From contig OY969805.1 of the NCBI GenBank assembly GCA_963703325.1, positions 496,001 to 560,000 of the forward strand: a stretch of DNA of 64,000 nt, written 5' to 3'. The notes below the pieces were generated by a model. The model made no database searches and was not told the DNA's origin. It worked only from the letters and a program-made list of their open reading frames with translations. The stretch comes from Aquilonibacter sp963703325 (GTDB taxonomy: Bacteria > Vulcanimicrobiota > Vulcanimicrobiia > Vulcanimicrobiales > Vulcanimicrobiaceae). A program made the translations under genes and the position numbers. Positions 8,453 through 17,792 of this stretch are shown here, one piece after another (position 1 is the stretch's first letter; each line of letters starts with the position of its first letter).

Positions 8453-9222
8453 CCACCGCCGTGGTGTTGGCCGGTGGGCCGCCTGACGACGTTGCTGCGC
8501 TCGAACCCGGCGCCGTCAACAAAGCATTCGTGCACATCGCCGGCGTAACGTTGGTTGAACGCACGTTGCGCGCCCTGCGCGCAAGTTCGGAAATCGATCG
8601 GATCATCGTCGTTGCGCCCGCCAGCGCTCATGGCGATGCAGCCCTTGCTAGTGCCGATGAACGGCGCGCCGATGGCGAAAAGATTCGCATCAGTCTGCGC
8701 AACGGATTGCTCGGTCTGGCTCCGGACGAAATCGTCTTGGTCAGCACCTCGGATTTGCCAATCCTTACGCCGGCATCGGTCGATGATTTCGTCGGTTACG
8801 CCCGCGAGCAGGATGCGGATGTCGGTTACGGCTGCGTTGAACGGACGGTCCACGAAGCGCTCTACGCGGACGTACCGCACACCTGGGCACGTCTGCACGA
8901 CGGAACGTTCTGCGGTGCCGGATTCGTCGCAATCAAACCGCGCGTGCTCCCCGCCCTCGAGCGGTTCATCGAGCGCCTCGGTGCAGGTCGAAAAAATCCG
9001 CTACGGCTGGCGTCGCTTTTCGGCTGGGACGTGCTCGCCCGCTTCGCGCTCGGCCGGCTCTCGATTTCCGGAGCCGAGCGGCGAGCGTCGCAGCTCCTCG
9101 GCGCGCGCGTCTGCGCACTGGTTTCGCCCTATCCCGAAACCGCCGTCAATGTCGACCGGGTTAGTGACGTTGCACTTGCGGAACAACTCGTGCTAGCCTC
9201 TCTTTTACCAGCTTTGGAATGA
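8449..9222 (+). CDS. MobA-like nucleotidyltransferase family protein
   Basis: 257 residues starting by ATGA overlap with ispE. The N-terminus MTTAVVLAGGPPDD is a nucleotidyltransferase (GT-A fold) P-loop-like start with LAGG, followed by NKAFVHIAG and TLVERTLRAL, the usual order in this superfamily. STSDLPILTP supplies the metal-binding Asp. The canonical arginine of the LAGGxxxR motif is missing. The coupling to ispE would fit a cytidylyltransferase (IspD), but the residues do not match IspD closely. It could instead act on molybdopterin or a sugar phosphate. The family is likely and the substrate unknown. Confidence 0.7.
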   Translation: MTTAVVLAGGPPDDVAALEPGAVNKAFVHIAGVTLVERTLRALRASSEIDRIIVVAPASAHGDAALASADERRADGEKIRISLRNGLLGLAPDEIVLVSTSDLPILTPASVDDFVGYAREQDADVGYGCVERTVHEALYADVPHTWARLHDGTFCGAGFVAIKPRVLPALERFIERLGAGRKNPLRLASLFGWDVLARFALGRLSISGAERRASQLLGARVCALVSPYPETAVNVDRVSDVALAEQLVLASLLPALE

Positions 9223-9229
9223 GGAACAC

Positions 9230-9829
9230 ATGTCTATACTTTCCGACGTCAAAGAAATCGAAGCAAAAGTCCGCGAGTCCATGGAAAATGGGCCGGTGAC
9301 GCCCTACTATACGTTGCCGCTCGACAAGGTATACGACGTTCTCAACGCGGCGTTGGCTTCGGAGATCATTTGTGTATTGCGCTACAAGCAGCACTACTAC
9401 ATGACCACTTCCATCCATCAGGATCAGCTGCAAGACATGTTCAAGGAGCACTGGATGGACGAGGAAGGTCATCTCGAGCGAATTGCGGACCGGATCAAGC
9501 AGTTGGGTGGCGTTCCGAACCTAGACCCCAACGGGATCAGCAAGCGTGCCTTCTCCACCTTCTCAAGTGGTCACACGCTGGCGGATCTTTTGCGCGAGGA
9601 TTTGCTCGCCGAACGCGTCGTGATTAAAATGTACGGCGACATCGTGGATTATTTCGGCAAAGCGGATCCGGTGAGCCGGCGCATGATGGAGGAGATCCTC
9701 AAGGACGAGGAAGACCACGCCGACGAGATCGCTGACCTGCTGTACACGGTCGATCCGAAAACCGGCAAGACCGCCGAACAGTTCACCGGCGACGGCGTGC
9801 TGCAGGCGTTTAAGCCCAACGGGAAATAG
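9230..9829 (+). CDS. Ferritin-like di-iron protein (bacterioferritin/Dps type)
   Basis: 199 residues forming a four-helix bundle. Each helix contributes the expected iron ligands: Glu in AALASEIICVL, DEEGHLERI, DLLAERVVI and KDEEDHADEI. An EExxH pair occurs in both halves, which is the mark of a di-iron ferritin-like protein. It may store iron or detoxify peroxide. GAGG lies seven bases ahead of the ATG. Its stop is one base away from the stop of the convergent ubiX, and there is no terminator between them. Confidence 0.88.
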   Translation: MSILSDVKEIEAKVRESMENGPVTPYYTLPLDKVYDVLNAALASEIICVLRYKQHYYMTTSIHQDQLQDMFKEHWMDEEGHLERIADRIKQLGGVPNLDPNGISKRAFSTFSSGHTLADLLREDLLAERVVIKMYGDIVDYFGKADPVSRRMMEEILKDEEDHADEIADLLYTVDPKTGKTAEQFTGDGVLQAFKPNGK

Positions 9830-9830
9830 C

Positions 9831-10397
9831 TTAGTCGGGCGTTCTCCAGCGTTTGAACAAATCGTTGGTGATGCCGAATTGATCCAATGCCTTGCCCACG
9901 GTGTGCGCGACGATGTCGTCGACGCTCTGTGGTGCCGCGTACATTGCCGGGATCGGGGGCAAAATCACCGCGCCGATCTCGGCCAGACGAGCGAGCGTGC
10001 GTAAATGGCCTAGGTGCAGCGGTGTTTCGCGCACCACGAGTACCAGCTTGCGCTTCTCCTTTAAGCAAACGTCGGCGGCACGAATCAACAAGGTGTCGTT
10101 GATCGAATAGGCGATGGCGCTTGCGCTCTTCATCGAACACGGAATGATCAGCATCCCGTCGGTCACGAACGAGCCGCTCGAGATCGCCGCCGCCAAATCG
10201 TCGCCGCGATGGACGACGTCGGCCAGCGCTTCGAAATCGTCGGTCGTCATTTCCATCTCGAGCTCGATCGTGCGGCGCGCGGCATCGCTAATGACGACGT
10301 GCGTTTCGACACCGCCGATCGCGCGCAGGGCTTGCAGCGCCATATAACCATATGCGCTGCCGCTTGCACCGCTGATCCCGATGATGATGCGCCGCAT
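9831..10397 (-). CDS. ubiX: Flavin prenyltransferase UbiX
   Basis: 188 residues, the usual length. The enzyme makes prenylated FMN for UbiD-type decarboxylases. Marks are IIIGISGASGSAYG at the N-terminus (FMN phosphate binding), SGSFVTDGMLIIPCSMKS in the middle and VVRETPLHLGHL, where the Arg-Glu-Thr-Pro motif is highly conserved. No ubiD partner is in this window. The gene is divergent from the nuclease gene across 57 bases. Confidence 0.93.
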   Translation of the reverse strand: MRRIIIGISGASGSAYGYMALQALRAIGGVETHVVISDAARRTIELEMEMTTDDFEALADVVHRGDDLAAAISSGSFVTDGMLIIPCSMKSASAIAYSINDTLLIRAADVCLKEKRKLVLVVRETPLHLGHLRTLARLAEIGAVILPPIPAMYAAPQSVDDIVAHTVGKALDQFGITNDLFKRWRTPD

Positions 10398-10454
10398 GAG
10401 CCCCCTTTATACGCCCGATGCAGGGGCGCCTGGTGCAAGCTTTAACTCAAATCG

Positions 10455-11717
10455 TTGACCGTGAACACTTCGCTGGCTGCTGCATTTATCGCCGATCTCC
10501 GCACGTGGTGGGATACCGGAGACGACGCGACCCTGATCCGGGCGCTGCGTTCACCCTGTTCGGGCGTACCGCACGATACGGCGGCAGCATATGCAACCGC
10601 CGCGACACGCCTTCCGCCGTTGCTCGACGCGATCGCACGCGGGCTGCTCGCCGTATCGACCGCAGAACGTGACGCCCTCCTGCGCTTTGCCGAGCGCGTC
10701 AACGCGATCGAGCCGCAGACCGACCTCTATGAGTTGTTCGAACTTCGAGCGACCCCCGACGATCCGGCCCAAGACGACGGAGCGGTATTTGCACTGACAC
10801 CCGCGCTGTCCCCGGATCAGCGCGCCGGCGTGCGCGCTCGCCAAAAACACTTCTCGGCCTCAGCACTCAATGCGTACGCGCAATGCGCGCGCAAGTGGTA
10901 CTACCGCTACGTATGTGCAGCCGTCGAAGACGTTCCGTCGTCCGCCTCGACATACGGAACGGCCTTTCATGCCGCGCTCGAGGATTTTCACGCCGAATTT
11001 CCCGAGCCGCAGGCGCGCGACGAAGCCGCGATGCGCGCGAAGATCGCCGGCTACGTGAATTGGGCTTTCGAGCGTTTTCATACGCAGTTCGACTGCCCGG
11101 TCGAGTTCGAACTGCAGAAGCGGCGCGCGCTTCGTACCGCCGAACGGTACGTCGACTGGCTCCTTGCCGAAGCTGCGCGCGCTCCATTTACGGTCATCGG
11201 TCGCGAGATCCCAGTCTCGCTCAACCTTGGCGGCTTTGATTTCGTCGGCTTCATCGACCGCCTGGATCGCGATGAACGCACCGGCGGGGTCAGCATCTTC
11301 GACTACAAGACCGGGTCGATTGCGACGAGCGCCGCCGAGTATCGCGAGGACGTCCGGCGTTTCGTGGATTTCCAGTTGCCGTTCTATTATTGGGCACGAA
11401 CCGACGCCGGCGATCGCGTCTACCGGCTTGCCTTGATTCCGCTCAAAGACGCGCTGCTCGATGTCGTGCCGATTTCACTAGAAGTGGTGGCGGTCGCGCC
11501 CCCAAACGGCAAACGCAATGGCGCGCCGAGCGGATCTATCGCCATCGCCGATCTGGAGCGCGCCCGCGAGCGCATGATTGAGATTTGCCGCGAGCTCAGT
11601 TCCGGTTCGCTCGATCGCTTTCCAGTGACGACCGACCCCGACGCCTGCATGTACTGCGCATATCGCGATGCCTGCGCCGATCGCCCGCACGACGAGCGCG
11701 AGCACTTCGGACGATGA
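10455..11717 (+). CDS. PD-(D/E)XK nuclease of RecB/AddB type
   Basis: 420 residues. The C-terminal two-thirds is a RecB-family nuclease: SASALNAYAQCARKWYYRYV, then FVGFIDRLDR and FDYKTG (catalytic Asp and Lys), then a C-terminal MYCAYRDAC. Together with the first Cys this gives the four cysteines of an iron-sulfur staple, as in AddB and Cas4 nucleases. The first 110 residues resemble the end of a UvrD helicase (DDATLIRALRSP), as if a helicase-nuclease polypeptide had been split or eroded. The start is TTG 10455 or GTG 10461, with no clear ribosome site. It overlaps the next helicase gene by ATGA, so the pair probably works together in double-strand break processing. Confidence 0.82.
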   Translation: MTVNTSLAAAFIADLRTWWDTGDDATLIRALRSPCSGVPHDTAAAYATAATRLPPLLDAIARGLLAVSTAERDALLRFAERVNAIEPQTDLYELFELRATPDDPAQDDGAVFALTPALSPDQRAGVRARQKHFSASALNAYAQCARKWYYRYVCAAVEDVPSSASTYGTAFHAALEDFHAEFPEPQARDEAAMRAKIAGYVNWAFERFHTQFDCPVEFELQKRRALRTAERYVDWLLAEAARAPFTVIGREIPVSLNLGGFDFVGFIDRLDRDERTGGVSIFDYKTGSIATSAAEYREDVRRFVDFQLPFYYWARTDAGDRVYRLALIPLKDALLDVVPISLEVVAVAPPNGKRNGAPSGSIAIADLERARERMIEICRELSSGSLDRFPVTTDPDACMYCAYRDACADRPHDEREHFGR

Positions 11718-13777
11718 CGACCGTCGAGTTTACGAGCGAACAACTCAAGGCGATCGACTGCGGCTTCACCGACTCACTCGAGATCGCCGGCACGAGCCGG
11801 AGCGGCAAGACGACGGCGCTTCGCGCGCGTGCCGATCGTTTCGAGCGCGAGGTCGGCGAAAGGTACCTCTTCGCGGCGCATCCGTGCGAGCTGCTCACGC
11901 TTGCGCGTGCGGTATTGGACGCGGCGGAGACACCGGTGCGGATCGTCGATGAGATTGCCGCACAGCGCCTGTTCGCGCGGGTCGCGCGACCGCTGCTCGA
12001 ACTTGCATGGCCGGAGTTCAAGAGCGGCGCGATCGATCCCGACGTTGCGGCGCTTCGGATGCCCGATCGGTTCCTACAGGCGGCATACCGTTTGATCCGC
12101 AAATTGCGCGACGCCGACGTCGATCCGCAAACATTTCTCGATCGATCGCTCGCCGGTGCAACCGAATTTTATGCCAACCCGCCAAACTTTGCGCACGCGG
12201 CCCTCATTGCAGCCACCAAGGACGCCTACCGCGATTCATTGGATGTCTCACCGCAAGAGCTCGCAAGGCAATACCGGCGAGAGATCGACCTGGTCAAGAT
12301 CCTTCATCGCCTGTTTGCGACGTACGTCGCCTCGGCGAGCACGAGCGACGCGTTATGCGAAAGCGACGCAGTGGCCCTCGCGCTCGAACGTCTGCGCGAA
12401 CGTCCCGAGCTCTCGCAAGCGATACGAGCACGGTTCTCGCACGTCTTCATCGATGAAATGCAGGAAGCCACACCGGCTCAACGCGCGCTCATCGATGCGG
12501 TCTACGGCGCTCCTCTGCGCAACGTGAGTTTTGCCGGCGATGCGAAGGCGGCGACCAGCCGATTTAGCGGGGCGCGTCCCGATGTCGCACTTGCCGGGGC
12601 ATCGCGTACCATCTCGCTGACGCACGGAGCGGTAAACCCGGATCTCACCTTGCATCGCGCCAAGACGCTGGCCGAAGAAGCGGCCTTCGTCGCCGAACGC
12701 GTGCACGAGCAACTCGAGCGCGGGGTTCCAGCGGGCGATATCGCGATTCTCTTTCGCACCAGCGCCGACGTGCAGACCTATCTCGATGCGCTGCTCGAGC
12801 GCGACATTCCGGCGGCCGCCGCCGGCGATGTGAACGTCTTCACCGATCGGCGCGCTCTCGATGCGACCGCGCTGCTATGGAACGTGTGGGATCCCTTCCG
12901 TCATGAATGGCTTCTGCGCACGCTCAGCGGCGCGGCGATGGGGCTTTCGGATGCATCGATAGCCATACTGTGTGCCGATCCGCCGGATCCGCAAACCGCC
13001 CTCTTTGCTCCGGATCCCGAAGCGGCACCAACCGCGCGCGTCAGCCGCTGGGATCCCAAGCGCGACGTGCGCCTTGGCTGGAACGTGCTGCGCGGTGAGA
13101 CCGACATTTCATTGAACGAAGGCGCACGCGAACGTGTCCAACGCTTTCGCGTCCGGCGACAGGGTTGGATCGAAGCGATGACCACGCTTGCGCTCGCGCC
13201 CTTCGTCCGCAAGGTGTGGTCGGAAGGCCTCGCTGCCGACGGACCGCCGGGATCCGCGCGTGCGCGGGCGCAACAGCACGTCCTGGATTACGTCTTGCAC
13301 CGACTGCTGCAGTTACAGCGCGAAATGCCTGAATCGACACTTGGCGATCTCCTCGCCGACATCGCCGAGCGCGCGCAGAGCGACGGCGAGTCGTGCGAAG
13401 CCATCCTCGACCCGGGCTTCGTGCAGCTGCTCAACATCGACGAGGCGCGCGGGCGCTCGTTCGCCTTCGTCGCCATTCCCGACGCGCGCGCCGGTTCGTT
13501 TCCGCGCTGGTATGTTCCCGACGCATTCCTGTGGAGTCCGAAACTGGGCATGATCCCGCGTGAAAATGCCGGTGCCGAGCGCGCTTCGCGAACGGCGAAG
13601 TTCAGCTACTATCTCTATCGCACGAAGGCGCGCGACGCCTACAACGCGCAGGAACGCTGCGCTTTCGAATATGCGCTCTCCCGCGCGCGCGCGAGCGTTC
13701 TCGTTACGGCCGCCGGCTCACCCACCCGCGGCATCACGGCGCCCGAGTTTCTCGAAGAACTGCGCTCGTCACGATGA
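11714..13777 (+). CDS. UvrD/Rep-family helicase, divergent
   Basis: 687 residues. Q motif FTSEQLKAID, Walker A GTSRSGKTTALR (residues 27-38), Walker B HVFIDEMQEATP, and a motif VI-like AFEYALSRARASV near the end place it in superfamily 1. Several motifs depart from the norm. The GDPxQSIYxFRGA box reads GDAKAATSRFSGA, and motif V (normally TxHxAKGLEF) reads NIDEARGRSFAF. It is coupled to the nuclease by ATGA and ends by ATGA overlap with a GNAT gene. It is likely the motor partner of an AddAB-like complex, possibly with altered or lost ATPase coupling. Confidence 0.8.
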   Translation: MTTVEFTSEQLKAIDCGFTDSLEIAGTSRSGKTTALRARADRFEREVGERYLFAAHPCELLTLARAVLDAAETPVRIVDEIAAQRLFARVARPLLELAWPEFKSGAIDPDVAALRMPDRFLQAAYRLIRKLRDADVDPQTFLDRSLAGATEFYANPPNFAHAALIAATKDAYRDSLDVSPQELARQYRREIDLVKILHRLFATYVASASTSDALCESDAVALALERLRERPELSQAIRARFSHVFIDEMQEATPAQRALIDAVYGAPLRNVSFAGDAKAATSRFSGARPDVALAGASRTISLTHGAVNPDLTLHRAKTLAEEAAFVAERVHEQLERGVPAGDIAILFRTSADVQTYLDALLERDIPAAAAGDVNVFTDRRALDATALLWNVWDPFRHEWLLRTLSGAAMGLSDASIAILCADPPDPQTALFAPDPEAAPTARVSRWDPKRDVRLGWNVLRGETDISLNEGARERVQRFRVRRQGWIEAMTTLALAPFVRKVWSEGLAADGPPGSARARAQQHVLDYVLHRLLQLQREMPESTLGDLLADIAERAQSDGESCEAILDPGFVQLLNIDEARGRSFAFVAIPDARAGSFPRWYVPDAFLWSPKLGMIPRENAGAERASRTAKFSYYLYRTKARDAYNAQERCAFEYALSRARASVLVTAAGSPTRGITAPEFLEELRSSR

Positions 13778-14730
13778 ATCTCAAAACGATCGGCTTCGAG
13801 ACGTATGCGGCCGACGTGCTGCCGCTCACCGCGGAGTTGTGGGCGGGCGAACGCACCCACGCGCGTTACATCGAGCACAGCGCCCAGATCGCGCGCTGCG
13901 GATACGGACGCCGCCACTACCGCACGGTCGGCCTCTACGACCAAGAACAACTGCTCGCCTCATTCAAGCGCTATGAACGCACGCTGCGCTCGGGCTCCGA
14001 GCGCTTACGCGCAGTCGGCATCGGCGCGGTCTTCACCTCCGAAGCGTTGCGCGGGCGCGGCTACGCGAGTGCGATGTTGGCTTTGGAACTCGACCGTGCG
14101 CTTAGCGAGGGGATCGATTTCGCGTTTCTCTTCTCCGATATCCGGCCACAGTTCTACACCGACCTGGGCTTCGTCGCTCTGCCCTCGCGCTCCATGACCT
14201 TGCGCGCCGATACGTTACCGCGCGCACGCGTGGAGGTTGCCCGGTTGGACGAACGCGATTGGATCGGCGTGCAGCGCTGCTTTGAACTTGGCGAGCGTCA
14301 CCGTCCCTGGGCCTTCGTCCGCACGCCGCTGGTGTGGCAGTGGCTGCAACTGCGCATGCGCCACGGTTCGGAACATCCCGCAAGTATCGAAACGAATCTC
14401 GTCGTGCGCCGCGGCCGCGCGATCGCCGCCTACGTACTGGGCGCTCGCGCGCCGGAGCATGACGCCTTTATCCTCGACGAGTACGGCTTCGCCGATGCGC
14501 AAGCAGCCGCCCTGATTCCCGCGCTTCTTCGTAGCGCGGCCGGCGATTTGCGACGGATCACCGGTTGGCTGCCGCCAGAATCATCGCGCGACGTGCTACC
14601 GCGTCTTTCGGTTCGCAAGCGCCCTAAGGCCGTCTTCATGGTCGCGCCGCTCTCCGCCGCCGCCAAGCGATGGGTGAACGCGGCTGCCGGCGAGAAAGGC
14701 GACGGCGTATGGAACTGCGACCACATCTAA
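13774..14730 (+). CDS. GNAT-family N-acetyltransferase, two-domain
   Basis: 318 residues. The acetyl-CoA binding signature V-FTSEALRGRGYASAM lies near residues 85-102, followed by FSDIRPQFYTDLGF, typical of GNAT proteins. The second half has a weaker repeat of the fold (VVRRGRAIAAYVLGA), giving an Eis-like tandem arrangement. It begins by ATGA overlap with the helicase gene, which may be incidental to function. The substrate is unknown. Confidence 0.78.
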   Translation: MNLKTIGFETYAADVLPLTAELWAGERTHARYIEHSAQIARCGYGRRHYRTVGLYDQEQLLASFKRYERTLRSGSERLRAVGIGAVFTSEALRGRGYASAMLALELDRALSEGIDFAFLFSDIRPQFYTDLGFVALPSRSMTLRADTLPRARVEVARLDERDWIGVQRCFELGERHRPWAFVRTPLVWQWLQLRMRHGSEHPASIETNLVVRRGRAIAAYVLGARAPEHDAFILDEYGFADAQAAALIPALLRSAAGDLRRITGWLPPESSRDVLPRLSVRKRPKAVFMVAPLSAAAKRWVNAAAGEKGDGVWNCDHI

Positions 14731-14731
14731 C

Positions 14732-15181
14732 ATGTTAGCGCGCGGAGAGCATATCCCCGATGTGCCGCTGGTCAATCCCGACGGCTTGACGGTGTTACTC
14801 GGCTCGCTGATCGATCGGGCGACCGTGTTGTTCTTCTATCCCAAAGACAACACGCCGGGATGCACAGCCGAGGTCTGCGCGTTTCGCGACGATTACCAAG
14901 CGTTTGTGGAAGCCGGCGCCGAGGTGATCGGCGTCAGCTCCGACGACACCCAAAGCCATGCGCGGTTTTGCGAACGCCACCATCTGCCGTACCGGTTGAT
15001 GAGCGATCCCAGCGGCGAAGCGCGCAAAGCCTTCGGCGTTCCCAAGACACTCGGCATTCTTCCGGGTCGCGCGACATTCGTGATCGATCGCCAAGGTACG
15101 ATCATCTACGCGTTCAACTCGCAGTTCGCGCCCGAGCGCCACGTGAAAAACGCGCTGGAAGCGTTACGGGTTCCGACCTGA
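14732..15181 (+). CDS. bcp: Thiol peroxidase Bcp (PrxQ type)
   Basis: 149 residues of thioredoxin fold. The peroxidatic centre is FYPKDNTPGCTAEVCAF with Cys44 and the resolving Cys49 five residues on, the atypical 2-Cys pattern of Bcp/PrxQ. It reduces organic hydroperoxides in the cytoplasm using thioredoxin. The start is one base after the stop of the GNAT gene, within the same plus-strand run. Its 3' end overlaps the convergent dinB by 18 bases. Confidence 0.93.
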   Translation: MLARGEHIPDVPLVNPDGLTVLLGSLIDRATVLFFYPKDNTPGCTAEVCAFRDDYQAFVEAGAEVIGVSSDDTQSHARFCERHHLPYRLMSDPSGEARKAFGVPKTLGILPGRATFVIDRQGTIIYAFNSQFAPERHVKNALEALRVPT

Positions 15182-16228
15182 CTCGAACAGGCTGATCTGC
15201 TTCGCGTCGCCGAGCGCAATCGACGCAACGCGCAGGCCCAGCAATCGAATCGGCGTTCCGGCGAGATTCGCGCGCCGCAAACAGTGCACGGCCGCACGAT
15301 AGATCAGTCGCGCGTCGCGGGTCGGCTCGGCTAAGTGCGTTTGTCTGCCGAAGACACGAAAATCCGACCGCTTCACTTTGATGCCGACGGTTGATGCGAC
15401 GCAGCCCTCGCGCTCGAGCTTTTCGGCAACGTCGACCGCCTGTTCGCGCAACACCTCGATAAGTTTGCGCTCGTCACGAACGTCGTATTCGAACGTCGTT
15501 TCCGACGAGATCGACTTCGTTTCGCGATCAGGCTCGATCTTGCGAGTATCGATGCCGAGCGCGAGATCGCGAACGTTGGGCCCCCAAGAACCGAAGATCG
15601 CGCGGGCTTGCGCATCTTCGAGCAGCGCGATCTGACCGATCGTGGTGATCCCGAAGGTTTGCAATCGCGCGGCCGTCTTCGGCCCGACGCCCCACAATCG
15701 TCCGGCCGGGAGCGACGCGAGGAACGCGGCTTCGCCGCCTGGAGCAATCGTCAGCAAGCCATCGGGCTTGCAACTATCTGACGCCGTCTTTGCCACCATT
15801 TTGCCGGTCGCAACGCCCGCGCTTACCGTCAGGCCGGTTTGTTCGCGTACATCAGCGCGGACTTCCGCGGCATACGCAGTCGCCTCGTCGAGCGACATCT
15901 CGGCGAGATCGACGAACGCTTCGTCGAGCGATAGACCTTCGACGGCGTGGCCGCGAGCCGCGAAGATCGCGAAGACCTCGCGTGAGATGCTCTTATAGCG
16001 CTGCATGTCGGGCGGCACGACAACGAGTTGCGGACACAGTTCGAGCGCCTTGTAGAGCGGCAGCGCGGAGCACACGCCGAACGGGCGCGCCTCGTAGGAT
16101 GCAGTGAGCACGACCGCGCGACGATGGCGGCCGGCAACGGCAACCGGCTTGCCGCGTAGGCTCGGATCATCGCGAATCGCGACGCTTGCATAAAAAGCGT
16201 CGATGTCAAAGTGCGCTACGAATGCCAC
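15164..16228 (-). CDS. dinB: DNA polymerase IV (Y family)
   Basis: 354 residues from GTG 16228. The three catalytic acidic residues are visible: Asp8 in HFDIDAFYASV and Asp102-Glu103 in LSLDEAF. Helix-hairpin-helix WGVGPKTAARL and the little-finger domain follow. The C-terminus ends in QISLFES, a beta-clamp binding motif. It overlaps nfo by 23 bases, so both are translated from one message, a translesion polymerase with an abasic-site endonuclease. The longer open frame upstream is only the antisense-like extension within nfo. Confidence 0.93.
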   Translation of the reverse strand: MAFVAHFDIDAFYASVAIRDDPSLRGKPVAVAGRHRRAVVLTASYEARPFGVCSALPLYKALELCPQLVVVPPDMQRYKSISREVFAIFAARGHAVEGLSLDEAFVDLAEMSLDEATAYAAEVRADVREQTGLTVSAGVATGKMVAKTASDSCKPDGLLTIAPGGEAAFLASLPAGRLWGVGPKTAARLQTFGITTIGQIALLEDAQARAIFGSWGPNVRDLALGIDTRKIEPDRETKSISSETTFEYDVRDERKLIEVLREQAVDVAEKLEREGCVASTVGIKVKRSDFRVFGRQTHLAEPTRDARLIYRAAVHCLRRANLAGTPIRLLGLRVASIALGDAKQISLFESGRNP

Positions 16229-17057
16229 GCTCGATCGCGACGATCGTCTCGATATTGCGACGATCGTCCGCCTCTTCGCCGGGCGTTTCCAGGATAGCCG
16301 TCTTCTCGCGCACGTCCGGATGCGCAAGCAGCGCGCGAAAGCCCGCGAAGCCGATCAGTCCCTCGCCGATGTGAAAATGACGGTCGCGGCTCGCCCCAAG
16401 CGGCACTTCGGTATCGTTGAAATGAAACACCGGAATCCGATCCATCCCGATGGCTTCATCAGCTTGCGCGAGGAACCGATCGACGCCCGCGGACGTGTTG
16501 ATTTCGTATCCCGATGCCCAGGCATGCGCGGTGTCGAGGCACACGCCCAACTGCGGATGATTGACCGCTCGCACGAAACGCCCGAGTTCTTCGAGCGTGC
16601 CGCCCGCGAGGTTTCCCGCGCCGGCGGAATTTTCGAGCACCAGCGTCACCCCGGGCGCAATACCTTCGAGCACCGTTTCCAGCGCCGTGCAAATCGCAGC
16701 AAACCCTTCGGCGCGGTCGCGCGTACCGTACGATCCCACATGCGTGTTGACGTAGTCAATGCTTCCTGCGGCAGCACTGGCAAGGTCGGCGCGCAATAGG
16801 CCCAGCGATCCGGCGAGAACCTTTGGGTCATCGCTTGCGAGATTGATGAGATACGGCGTGTGAATGACGCACGGATCGATGCCGGCTTCGCGCCGCATCG
16901 CCGCGAACGCGGCGAGCGCGGGCGCATCGAGCTTAGCAACGCGATAGCTGCGCGGATTGCTCGAAAAGATCTGGAGCGCCGTGCAGCCCAGCGACTGCGC
17001 GTAATCGGTCGCCTTTGCATATCCGCCCGAGACCCGTACGTGGACCCCGATGCGCAT
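16206..17057 (-). CDS. nfo: Deoxyribonuclease IV (AP endonuclease Nfo)
   Basis: 283 residues, TIM-barrel endonuclease IV with a trinuclear zinc site that cleaves 5' to abasic sites. Marks: IGVHVRVSGG, ALQIFSSNPR, IHTPYLINLAS, NTHVGSYG (the usual HPGS-type loop, here HVGS), LENSAGAGN, CLDTAHAWASGY and FNDTEVPLGASRDRHFHIGEG. The start is an ATG three bases after the methyltransferase stop. Its place between a methyltransferase and dinB makes a DNA-repair pair at the end of the scpAB operon. Confidence 0.94.
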   Translation of the reverse strand: MRIGVHVRVSGGYAKATDYAQSLGCTALQIFSSNPRSYRVAKLDAPALAAFAAMRREAGIDPCVIHTPYLINLASDDPKVLAGSLGLLRADLASAAAGSIDYVNTHVGSYGTRDRAEGFAAICTALETVLEGIAPGVTLVLENSAGAGNLAGGTLEELGRFVRAVNHPQLGVCLDTAHAWASGYEINTSAGVDRFLAQADEAIGMDRIPVFHFNDTEVPLGASRDRHFHIGEGLIGFAGFRALLAHPDVREKTAILETPGEEADDRRNIETIVAIERGIRSAL

Positions 17058-17060
17058 CGT

Positions 17061-17792
17061 CTACGTTCTTGCCAAATATAGGAAGTGCGTGTACGAGAGC
17101 GGCAGGATCGGATCGCCCTGACCGAGCGTTTCGCGTAGCCGCGCTTCGAGCTGCTCGAAATACTCCGGCGCATGGCTACCGAACTCGTCGCGTACGATCT
17201 TGCGCGAACGCTCGTATTGCAAGAACTTGCTGAGCGTGACGATCGTACTCCATGGGATCACCCGGACCGCGGTCTCGGCGAAGCCTGACGAATAGAAATC
17301 TCGAAAACCCCCGCGCCAGTTGCTGTTGAGCGGCGCGACGCCCATGTCGCGCGCAATCGAGTCGCGCAGCTGCTTGACCGGGTCGTCGCTCATCAAGCCC
17401 TTCCACCAGATCGCAACGATACCGCGCGGCCGCAGCACTCGTTTGATTTCGGTGAGGCCCGCTCGCGCGTCGGCGTGATGAAAGGCCTGCGCGCTGATCG
17501 CGACGTCGAACGACGCCGGCCCGAACGGCAGCGCTTCGGCCGTGCCTTGCACCCACGTCGCTTCCGGATAACGCTCGCGTGCAACGGCCAGCATCGGTCC
17601 GGATGGATCGACCCCGGTGACGTTGTAGCCGTTCTCGATCAGCGGCGCGCTTGCAAGCCCAGTGCCGCAACCGATATCGACGATGGTGTGCCGAGGCGAT
17701 AGCCCGAAGGCAACGAGATTGTTGTAGACTTCGTTCGCGTAGCCTAGTCGACCGGCATCATAATCGGTTACCAGTTGGTCAAATGAGGTCAC
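17061..17792 (-). CDS. SAM-dependent methyltransferase (class I)
   Basis: 243 residues. Motif I VDIGCGTGLASAPL, an acidic post-I residue in GVDPSGPM, and AFHHADARAGL with KRVLRPRG form a standard UbiE/COQ5-like small-molecule methyltransferase core. The acceptor is unknown. It starts with a GTG that overlaps the scpB stop by four bases, and nfo follows after three bases. Confidence 0.85.
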   Translation of the reverse strand: MTSFDQLVTDYDAGRLGYANEVYNNLVAFGLSPRHTIVDIGCGTGLASAPLIENGYNVTGVDPSGPMLAVARERYPEATWVQGTAEALPFGPASFDVAISAQAFHHADARAGLTEIKRVLRPRGIVAIWWKGLMSDDPVKQLRDSIARDMGVAPLNSNWRGGFRDFYSSGFAETAVRVIPWSTIVTLSKFLQYERSRKIVRDEFGSHAPEYFEQLEARLRETLGQGDPILPLSYTHFLYLART

